Shown piece after piece: positions 7,394 to 14,270 of a stretch of DNA of 64,000 nt; the first letter of the stretch is position 1, and each line of letters opens with the position of its first letter. Made by a program: the position numbers and the translations under genes. Origin of the DNA: Paenibacillus flagellatus (GTDB lineage Bacteria > Bacillota > Bacilli > Paenibacillales > NBRC-103111); NCBI RefSeq assembly GCF_003217775.1, contig NZ_QJVJ01000007.1, forward strand, positions 310,001 through 374,000, given 5' to 3'. The notes under the pieces are model-generated. The model worked only from the letters and a program-made list of their open reading frames with translations, searched no databases and had not been told where the DNA came from.

Positions 7394-9172
7394 ATGCGGC
7401 AGCGCAGAATATGGTTCGGCTTGCTCGCGATCACGCTGCTGATCGCCGTGTTGCTGGGCAGGCTCGCTTGGATTCAAGTGATCGATACCGGCAGCTTCAC
7501 GCGCCGGAATATCGATCTCGTCGGCAATTCCGTCGCCCAACGGGAGTTCGGTATCGAGCTCGACAGCGGCAGGGGGCAGTTCGTCGACCGGAACGGCAAG
7601 CCGATAACCGGACAGACGGTTCGGGCGCTCGTCGTCTTTCCGGTGAAGCGGCCGGAGGACGAATTCGAGGCGGCGCTGCATCAAATCGGCACGATCCTCC
7701 AGGCGGACGAGACGAAGTGGACCGAATTTTACCGCAACGCCTCGGTGCCGAAAATGTGGTCCGAGCCCGGCACGGGCTTGCCGATCGCTCTGACGGACAA
7801 GCAAGCGGAACGAATCGCCGCGCTCGACGTCCCCGGCGTCGAGGTAATGAACACGGTGCGGCGATATCCCGCGGATGCGGCGGCGAAGCATCTGATCGGC
7901 TTTATCGGCGAAAACCCGCAGCGGATCGAGACGCTGTTTGCCAAACAGCTCATGAACGGAAGCTTGACGCTCGCGAGCCGGATCGGCGTCTCCGGACTCG
8001 AGAAAACGATGGAGCCGTACTTGCGGGGCGTCGGCAAAACGTCGGTCAGCCTGTTCACCGACGGCGCCCACCGTCCGCTCGCCGGACTCGACGTCCGGCT
8101 CGTCAGTCCGAATAATCCGTATTACCCGCTTACGATCGGCACGACGCTCGATCTGGACGTACAGAGGAACGTCGAGGCGATTTTGGAGCGCACGGGTATC
8201 GCGTCGGGGGCGGCCGTCGTCCTCGATGCGGCCAACGCCGACGTCGTGGCGATGGCGAGCCGGCCCGACTTCGATCCGAACCGGATCGATTTCGAGGACG
8301 GCCATTGGGGCAACAAGGCGCTGAAGGCGGTTACGCCCGGCTCGATCTTCAAGACGGTCGTCGTCGCGGCCGCGCTTGAGGAGGGCGTCGTCCGGCCGGG
8401 GGAAACGTTCGAGTGCAACGGGGCGTTCGGCAAATACGGGCTCCGCTGCTGGCTCCACGGCGGCCACGGCACGATTACGTTCGAAGAGGCGTACGCCGAG
8501 TCGTGCAACGTCGTCTTCGCCAAAGTGATGCAGCGAATCAGCGGGGCGAAGCTGCAGGAGGTGGCGCAGCGGCTCGGTCTGGAGCGGCAGATCGGCTGGA
8601 CGGACGACAGGCCGGGCGACGGCGCTTGGCACCAATTCGACGGCGAGGAGCGGGGGCAGGTGTTCGCGGGGAAGACGCCGACCGAGGACGAAGGCGTACG
8701 CGTGCAGACGTCGATCGGCCAGCGAGACGCCCTCGTTACCCCGCTCCAGGCGGCCAATCTCGTCGTGACGCTGCTGCACGGCGGAGAACCGCTCCGCCCG
8801 CGCATCGTGCAGGACGTCCGTTTTCGGAACGGCACCGTCGCGCATACGTTTTCCGGACAGAAGCTGACCGGTTCTTCGCCGAACGTCGAGCCGCGCATCG
8901 CGAAGACGATCGCCGGCTGGATGCGGGAGGTCGTCCTGTCCGGAACGGGTGAATCGCTGCAGAAGGCGAAATGGCGGCTCGCCGGAAAATCCGGTACGGC
9001 GGAGACGATCGTTGACGGCAAAGCGGCCGTCCACCAATGGTTTATCGGCTACGGCCCGGTAGACAAGCCCCGATACGCGGTAGCGGTCGTCGCCCAGAAC
9101 GAGCCGGAAAACGGGGCGAACCGGGCGATCGCGGCCTTTCGCGACATTATGGATGCGCTGGCGAACCGATGA
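7394..9172 (+). CDS. pbpI: Class B penicillin-binding protein (transpeptidase), PbpI/PBP4b-like
   Basis: Class B high-molecular-weight PBP of 592 residues, which cross-links peptidoglycan outside the membrane. One N-terminal membrane helix (about 7-25) is followed by a PBP dimerisation region and the transpeptidase domain. The active-site motifs are complete: S317-I-F-K320, S370-C-N372 and K532-S-G. ATG 7394 is preferred because AGAGGG at 7379-7384 lies 9 nt upstream; ATG 7385 touches that site directly. In B. subtilis the pbpI (yrrR) gene occupies the same neighbourhood after yrrO and is sporulation-controlled. A possible sigma-E-like CATATT (7238) and CATATGAT (7259) pair, 15 bp apart, lies upstream. 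The pbpI name rests on synteny and motifs. Confidence 0.88.
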   Translation: MRQRRIWFGLLAITLLIAVLLGRLAWIQVIDTGSFTRRNIDLVGNSVAQREFGIELDSGRGQFVDRNGKPITGQTVRALVVFPVKRPEDEFEAALHQIGTILQADETKWTEFYRNASVPKMWSEPGTGLPIALTDKQAERIAALDVPGVEVMNTVRRYPADAAAKHLIGFIGENPQRIETLFAKQLMNGSLTLASRIGVSGLEKTMEPYLRGVGKTSVSLFTDGAHRPLAGLDVRLVSPNNPYYPLTIGTTLDLDVQRNVEAILERTGIASGAAVVLDAANADVVAMASRPDFDPNRIDFEDGHWGNKALKAVTPGSIFKTVVVAAALEEGVVRPGETFECNGAFGKYGLRCWLHGGHGTITFEEAYAESCNVVFAKVMQRISGAKLQEVAQRLGLERQIGWTDDRPGDGAWHQFDGEERGQVFAGKTPTEDEGVRVQTSIGQRDALVTPLQAANLVVTLLHGGEPLRPRIVQDVRFRNGTVAHTFSGQKLTGSSPNVEPRIAKTIAGWMREVVLSGTGESLQKAKWRLAGKSGTAETIVDGKAAVHQWFIGYGPVDKPRYAVAVVAQNEPENGANRAIAAFRDIMDALANR

Positions 9173-9378
9173 GTCGGGCGGTTGACCGGGGGCAAACAAA
9201 CAGGAAGACCCCTCGGGGGGCGCATACGATATAGCGATATCCGTACCGGCAACGCTCAAGACACCCGGCAAAACGATTGCGGCACGCATTCGGATACGCT
9301 CGGCTTCCGCTAACGAAGGCTTCGGCGACCTTGAAAGACGGGAGGGCATCGCCAGGAACTGGTAGAGGAGGGGTTTTC

Positions 9379-10212
9379 ATGGAAGGAATGCTGCAAGAGG
9401 AGGGAATGGACGTAACCGTACCCGTAGCTCCGACGGAGCCGGAATCGGCTGCCGCCGCCGTCGTCGAATACGACCCTGCGGCGACAGCGGCGGCGTCCGA
9501 AACCGTGCAAGCTCCGGCATTGGGAGGATGGACGGCGAAAGCGAGAATATCGAGGAGACAAATCGCCAGCAAATGGGTGAAAACCGCGGTGCTGATGCAG
9601 GATGCGACGGTCGCCCAGCATATTCCCGAAACGCGCTTTTACTCGCCGGCGAATTTGGCCGCCATGCTCGACCGATACGAGCGGGTCGTCATGAAGCCGG
9701 TAGTGGGTACGGGGGGCTCCGGCGTCATCATGATCATCCGTACCGGCGGTTCGTCGTACACCGTCCGCCACCGGCGCCGGATACGCCGGTGCCGAAGCTT
9801 CCGGTCGATGCTGGCGGCCGTGCGCGCGATCAAGCGCAGACGCCGGTACCTCGTCCAGCGGGGCATCAGCTTGGCTACGATCGGGGGCAGGCCGATCGAT
9901 TACCGGGTGAAAGTCGTCAGACAAAATCGAAGATGGGTGACCCGCGCCATGGTCGGCCGGCTGGCCAATCCGGGCATGTTCGTCACCAACTTGTGCCGGG
10001 GCGGCACGATGCTGTCGTCGGCCGAAGGCATTCGCCGGTCGTTGTCCCCTTCGCTCGTCCGCAGCAAAAAAAGCGAAATGCGCAACGTGACCCGAATCAG
10101 CACGGAGCTGATGGAACGGCATTTTCCCGGAATCGGCCAGCTCGGCTTCGACTACGGCTTTGACCGGTCCGGCAAGCTGTGGATTTTCGAGGTGAACACG
10201 AGACCGCATTGA
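9379..10212 (+). CDS. YheC/YheD family ATP-grasp protein (spore-coat-associated type)
   Basis: Protein of 277 residues in the YheC/YheD family, ATP-grasp-fold proteins associated with endospore coats in B. subtilis. The first 60 or so residues are Ala/Pro/Glu rich and probably disordered. The family part begins near KWVKTAVLMQD and includes PETRFYSPANLAAMLDRYERVVMKP, the glycine-rich VVGTGGSGV and the C-terminal LGFDYGFDRSGKLWIFEVNTRP, where the metal-binding E-x-N is kept. A GAGGAGGGG ribosome site at 9365-9373 precedes ATG 9379. It converges on another family member and shares a terminator with it. Substrate unknown. Confidence 0.85.
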   Translation: MEGMLQEEGMDVTVPVAPTEPESAAAAVVEYDPAATAAASETVQAPALGGWTAKARISRRQIASKWVKTAVLMQDATVAQHIPETRFYSPANLAAMLDRYERVVMKPVVGTGGSGVIMIIRTGGSSYTVRHRRRIRRCRSFRSMLAAVRAIKRRRRYLVQRGISLATIGGRPIDYRVKVVRQNRRWVTRAMVGRLANPGMFVTNLCRGGTMLSSAEGIRRSLSPSLVRSKKSEMRNVTRISTELMERHFPGIGQLGFDYGFDRSGKLWIFEVNTRPH

Positions 10213-10240
10213 CCGCTATGATCGGATCCGCCGTTATTCT

Positions 10241-10288
10241 AAAAAAAGCACACGAAAACCCGCCCGAACATGGGGCGGGTTTTCGTGT
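10241..10288. terminator. Bidirectional terminator between convergent YheC/YheD-type genes
   Basis: Perfect 16-bp stem, 10250-10265 with 10273-10288, 7-nt loop, A run on the left and T-rich end on the right. It serves the plus gene ending at 10212 and the minus gene ending at 10290. Confidence 0.92.
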
Positions 10289-10289
10289 C

Positions 10290-11345
10290 CTACGGACCGC
10301 GATTCGCCAGCAGGCGGGCGTAATGGAACGGCAGCAGAAAGCAGCGACGGGCCGCATCGTCCCCGTAGACGTGCCGGATGACCGATTTGCCCGGCTTGAC
10401 GTTCGCTTCGAGCAGCCACAGTCGCCCCGACCGATCGACGGCGAAGTCGAGCCCGAGCTCGGCCAACCGTTTGCCGTACGCTTTCTCCAAATGAACCGGG
10501 AGGTGCTCGGACAGCTCGCCGATGCTGCGCATCATGTCGTCCGACCGTTCCCGCTCGAACAGCCGGCGCAAGTACGGCTCCGCCGCGAGGGCGCTCCCTC
10601 CGCTCTTCATGTTCGACGTGATGCTGTTCGCCGGTCCTTCGCGAACGGCGACGCCGGTCGTCTCCCAGCGGCCGTCGCCGTTTTTTTGGACGAGCGCGCG
10701 AATGTCGAACACGCGTCCTTCGTCGTTGCGGATGTCGATCCATCGCTGGATCAAATACCGGTTTCGGCCGACCGCGCGCCGCAGCACCGCCTCGATGGCC
10801 GTCTGCGTCCCCGACACGTCCTTGCGACCGTTCCGCTGCAGCGTACAGCCCGCGTCCCCGCAGCTCAGCCTCATGATGCCCTGACCGCCTTTGCCGTTGA
10901 TCGGCTTGATCATGATCGCGCCGTGTTCGCGGGCGAAGGCAAGCGCATCCGCCGCCGATTCCATCGGTTTCGTCGGGAGCAGGTGCGGGCGAAGGAGAGG
11001 GGAAGCGAGCAGCCGGCGCTGGATCGTCCATTTGTTCCCCATGCCGTAGCCGGTAAACCGGATCGCCTCGAGGTTTTTGATGCGTTTCGCTTGGCGGACG
11101 GTCGCGGCGTCCGTATAATAGCCGATGTCCATGGCGACGGACGGGTAGCCGCACGACGATTTCGCCCAGCCGGAACCGCTCGTCCGCAAATATCCTTCGA
11201 TCCGCTTCCGCTTGATGCTTACGCCGGCCGGGGCGAAGAGGACGACGCCCGAGAAGCCGGCCGACAGGGCGGCTTGCGCATGGCGGGCGAACCGTTCGGG
11301 ATTGCCGATCCGGTGCGTCATGATGCCGAGCAGGTCATCTTTCAT
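10290..11345 (-). CDS. YheC/YheD family ATP-grasp protein
   Basis: 351-residue YheC/YheD-family protein, longer than its convergent neighbour because it keeps the N-terminal domain (LLGIMTHRIGNPERFARHAQAA, GVVLFAPAGVSIKRKRIEGY). The ATP-grasp half shows GNKWTIQRRLL, IMIKPINGKGGQGI, YLIQRWID and AELGLDFAVDRSGRLWLLEANVKPG with the E-x-N metal motif. The start at 11345 has an AGGGGGGA ribosome site. It was probably paralogous in origin with 9379-10212. Family members sit in spore outer layers, so a sporulation role is likely but inferred. Confidence 0.88.
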   Translation of the reverse strand: MKDDLLGIMTHRIGNPERFARHAQAALSAGFSGVVLFAPAGVSIKRKRIEGYLRTSGSGWAKSSCGYPSVAMDIGYYTDAATVRQAKRIKNLEAIRFTGYGMGNKWTIQRRLLASPLLRPHLLPTKPMESAADALAFAREHGAIMIKPINGKGGQGIMRLSCGDAGCTLQRNGRKDVSGTQTAIEAVLRRAVGRNRYLIQRWIDIRNDEGRVFDIRALVQKNGDGRWETTGVAVREGPANSITSNMKSGGSALAAEPYLRRLFERERSDDMMRSIGELSEHLPVHLEKAYGKRLAELGLDFAVDRSGRLWLLEANVKPGKSVIRHVYGDDAARRCFLLPFHYARLLANRGP

Positions 11346-11499
11346 CGGTCGTTCCCCCTAGGATCGAATCGCTTGCTTACCAGCATATGCCGGCTTCCGC
11401 GGGGAGGCGCCTGTTTAAGCGGCCCGCGGATCGTGAACAATGGAATAACGGGAAGCGGGAGCGGCCGCGGGTGCGATTCAGACAAGGAGGAATACGAGT

Positions 11500-12066
11500 A
11501 TGGAACGACGACGGCGCAATAACGGACTGCTCGCGCTCGGGCTGATGCTGAGCGTCGCGGTCGGTTGCGAGGAAGGACGGTCGTCCGTCAATACCGCGGC
11601 TGCGTCCGAACGGCTGGAGACGGTCGTCCGCACGCCCGTCCTGAATGCGGAAGGCAAGACGATCGGCACCGCCGAGCTCACGCAGGAACGTGGCGGCGTC
11701 CGGGTCCGGGTGGAAGCGAGCGGGCTCTCGCCCGGTGCGCACGGCTTCCACATCCACGAAACCGGCAGGTGCGACGCGCCGGATTTCAAGACGGCGGGAG
11801 CCCACTTGAACCCCGAAGGGAAAAAGCACGGTCTGCATAACCCGCAAGGGCCGCATGCCGGGGACATGCCGAATTTGCAGGTCGGTTCCGACGGGAAAGG
11901 GAAGGCCGATTGGGTCGCTCCCGGCGTCACGCTGGCCATAGGGAAGCCGAACTCGCTGCTCAAGGAAGGCGGGACGGCGATCGTCATCCACGAGCAAGCC
12001 GACGACGACCGAACGGATCCGGCCGGCAACGCCGGAGCCCGCATCGCGTGCGGCGTCATACGGTGA
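11500..12066 (+). CDS. sodC: Cu/Zn superoxide dismutase, probable lipoprotein
   Basis: Protein of 188 residues with an N-terminal hydrophobic segment ending in VAVGC23, a plausible but non-ideal lipobox, so probably anchored outside the membrane. The Cu/Zn SOD fold is clear: HGFHIHETGRC (two Cu ligands and the first disulfide Cys), HLNPEGKKHG, the zinc loop HAGDMPNL, the Cu His in VIHEQADDD, and GNAGARIACGVI with the active-site Arg and second Cys. All metal ligands are present, unlike B. subtilis YojM, which is reported to lack copper ligands. ATG 11500 follows AAGGAGG at 11484-11490. It appears monocistronic. Confidence 0.93.
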   Translation: MERRRRNNGLLALGLMLSVAVGCEEGRSSVNTAAASERLETVVRTPVLNAEGKTIGTAELTQERGGVRVRVEASGLSPGAHGFHIHETGRCDAPDFKTAGAHLNPEGKKHGLHNPQGPHAGDMPNLQVGSDGKGKADWVAPGVTLAIGKPNSLLKEGGTAIVIHEQADDDRTDPAGNAGARIACGVIR

Positions 12067-12129
12067 TCATCCGGCAGCGGGGAGCTTCCGTTCCCCGCTG
12101 CTTGTCATTATGTTGTCTATATATTCCTT

Positions 12130-12153
12130 GACCGCACCGATGCGGTCTTTTTT
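12130..12153 (+). terminator. Rho-independent terminator downstream of sodC
   Basis: GACCGCA (12130-12136) pairs with TGCGGTC (12141-12147), loop CCGA, then six T. A second 9-bp hairpin without a T run lies nearer the gene at 12075-12100. Confidence 0.88.
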
Positions 12154-12207
12154 CTGTTACACTGACGGTGGAGAAAACGCTATCATTCAGGGCAGGGGGA
12201 GTACCCA

Positions 12208-13518
12208 ATGACGGACGCATCGCAAACGCAACCCAATCGGGCGGAAGGACCGGTCACCGCCATCATCGTCGGGGCGGGTCACCGGGCGATATTGTACGCG
12301 ACGTACGCCGAGAAGCATCCGGACGAGCTGCGCATCGTCGGCGTCGTCGACCCGGATCCGGTCCGGCGCAGACGGACAGCCGAACGGTTCGGCCTTCCGG
12401 AGGACGCGGAGTACGGGGATACGGAGGAGCTCGTCCGGCGCGGCGGCAAAATCGCCGATGCGGCGATCAACGGCACGATGGACGCCATGCACGTGCCGAC
12501 GACGCTGCCGCTGCTGGCGGCGGGCTACGACGTGCTGCTGGAGAAGCCGATCGGCGTCTCGCGGGAGGAGGTGCTCGAGCTGCTCGAGCACGCGCGCCGG
12601 TACGGGCGCAAAGTGATGATTTGCCATGTGCTGCGCTACGCGCCGTTCTACGCGGAAATCCGCAAGCGGGTGGCGGCCGGAGAAATCGGCGACATCCTCA
12701 GCGTGCAGACGGCCGAGAACGTCAGCTACCACCATATGGCGATGGGATTCGTGCGGGGCAAATGGAACAGCAAGGAGAAGGGCGGATCGTCGATGCTCAT
12801 GGCGAAATGCTGCCACGATCTCGACTTGCTGACATGGATGAAGGGCGGTGCCGCGCCGGTAACGGTCGCGAGCTTCGGAGGACGAACGTATTTCCGGGAG
12901 GAACGCGCACCCGAAGGGGCGGGCGAACGGTGCCTCGCCTGTGCGATCGAGCCGACGTGCGACTACTCGGCCAAGAAGCATTATTTGGAGCAGCGGCTGT
13001 GGTCGTCGTATTTGTGGCCGCATTCCCATCTGGGCGTCGTGCCGTCGGAGGAAGAGAAGATCGAGTCGCTGCTGACCGACAACCCGTACGGGCGATGCGT
13101 CTGGAAATGCGACAACGACGTCGTCGACCATCAGACGGTCGCGGTCCGGTTCGAGGACGGTTCCACCGCTTCGCACAATATGACGGGCGGCACGTCGAAG
13201 CCGTGCCGTTCGATCCATCTGATCGGGACGAAGGGAGAAATTCAGGGCGTGATGGAGGACGGCTTTTTCGTCGTCCGTCATCCGGATCCGCGTGCCGGAC
13301 ACGAATACCGCGAGGAGCGCGTCGAGCTGAACGTATCGAACGACATGCACGGCGGAGGCGATTTGCGCCTCGTGGAAGATTTCGTGCGGACGCTGCGCGG
13401 GGAAGCGCCTTCCCTTTCGTCGACCGCGCTGGAAGGCTCGATCTACGGGCACCTGATCGGCTTCGCGGCGGACGAGTCGATGGAGAGCGGGCGGACCGTC
13501 GGACTCGACAAGCTGTAG
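12208..13518 (+). CDS. Gfo/Idh/MocA family NAD(P)-dependent oxidoreductase
   Basis: 436-residue oxidoreductase of the Gfo/Idh/MocA family, which oxidises or reduces sugars and cyclitols. Seen: Rossmann segment TAIIVGAGHRAILYA, the EKPIG motif with the catalytic-region Lys, and an AENVSYHHMAMGFVRGKW substrate-domain stretch. An insertion with Cys242, Cys245 and Cys251 (C-x2-C-x5-C) may bind zinc. ATG 12208 has AGGGGGAG at 12193-12200. It stands alone between a terminator and the cytochrome gene, so the substrate cannot be inferred from context. Confidence 0.88.
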   Translation: MTDASQTQPNRAEGPVTAIIVGAGHRAILYATYAEKHPDELRIVGVVDPDPVRRRRTAERFGLPEDAEYGDTEELVRRGGKIADAAINGTMDAMHVPTTLPLLAAGYDVLLEKPIGVSREEVLELLEHARRYGRKVMICHVLRYAPFYAEIRKRVAAGEIGDILSVQTAENVSYHHMAMGFVRGKWNSKEKGGSSMLMAKCCHDLDLLTWMKGGAAPVTVASFGGRTYFREERAPEGAGERCLACAIEPTCDYSAKKHYLEQRLWSSYLWPHSHLGVVPSEEEKIESLLTDNPYGRCVWKCDNDVVDHQTVAVRFEDGSTASHNMTGGTSKPCRSIHLIGTKGEIQGVMEDGFFVVRHPDPRAGHEYREERVELNVSNDMHGGGDLRLVEDFVRTLRGEAPSLSSTALEGSIYGHLIGFAADESMESGRTVGLDKL

Positions 13519-13689
13519 CGGGCTCGTGTGCCCCCAAAAAAAATTCGCAGCGGGATCGAACCTTTTTTCGCATGCGTCCGTTCCTTTACAGTGACGGTTT
13601 CGTCCAGGCACCGGGACGCCGCTCCGCCGCACACGCCGCGGAAAGGCCGACTCTGTCAAGCCGTCCATTTCTGCGAAGGGGTGTTGATT

Positions 13690-14088
13690 ATGCGAAAGAG
13701 TTGGCGATACGCCGCCATAGCGGCGGTCGCGGCCGCATCGCTCGCTTTGTCGGCGTGCGGGGATCAAAAAGAAAGCGGCGGCGCGGAAAAACCGACGACA
13801 ACGGCTCCGAGCGGGGGAACGGCGCAAAGCTCGACGCCTCCGGCATCGTCCGCCGCGACGCCCAACGCCGAGGCGCTCGTGAAAGCGAACTGCATTTCGT
13901 GTCACGGGGACACGCTGGACGGCAAAGGCAGCGAGAAGAAAAACTTGACGAAAGTCGGCTCGAGACTGAGCAAGGAGCAGATCGTCACGCAAATTACGAA
14001 CGGCGGCGGCGGAATGGGCGCGTTCAAAGACAAGCTCAAGGCCGACGAGATCGAGGCGATCGCCGTCTGGCTGGCGGCCAAAAAGTAA
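13690..14088 (+). CDS. Small c-type cytochrome lipoprotein (cytochrome c551/CccB-like)
   Basis: 132-residue electron carrier. A lipoprotein signal ends at LSAC23, followed by a flexible Ser/Thr/Pro/Ala-rich linker (about 24-58) and a single cytochrome c domain. The heme site is C68-I-S-C71-H72 and the sixth ligand is probably M109 in GGGMGAF. The gene thus encodes a membrane-tethered outer-face cytochrome like B. subtilis CccB. ATG 13690 follows GAAGGGG by 9 nt; the longer frame upstream has no ribosome site and would bury the signal peptide. A bidirectional terminator follows. Confidence 0.92.
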   Translation: MRKSWRYAAIAAVAAASLALSACGDQKESGGAEKPTTTAPSGGTAQSSTPPASSAATPNAEALVKANCISCHGDTLDGKGSEKKNLTKVGSRLSKEQIVTQITNGGGGMGAFKDKLKADEIEAIAVWLAAKK

Positions 14089-14170
14089 CCGGCCGGCCGC
14101 AAGGTCCGGAATCGGCGCATGCCGATTTCGACGCGCAAGCGTACCGCTCTCATCCGTTATCGCGGCAAAC

Positions 14171-14202
14171 GAAAGGACCGGAGGAACGACTCCGGTCCTT
14201 TC
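14171..14202. terminator. Bidirectional terminator between cytochrome c and the GH78-like gene
   Basis: Perfect 13-bp stem GAAAGGACCGGAG (14171-14183) with CTCCGGTCCTTTC (14190-14202) and a 6-nt loop. Its T-rich end faces the plus direction and its A-rich start serves the minus gene. Confidence 0.85.
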
Positions 14203-14270
14203 GCCCGTTCGGGGGCGCGAAGCTTGCCGCCATTCGGTTGTGCGCCTCATTTCCGGGGAAATAGCGCCGA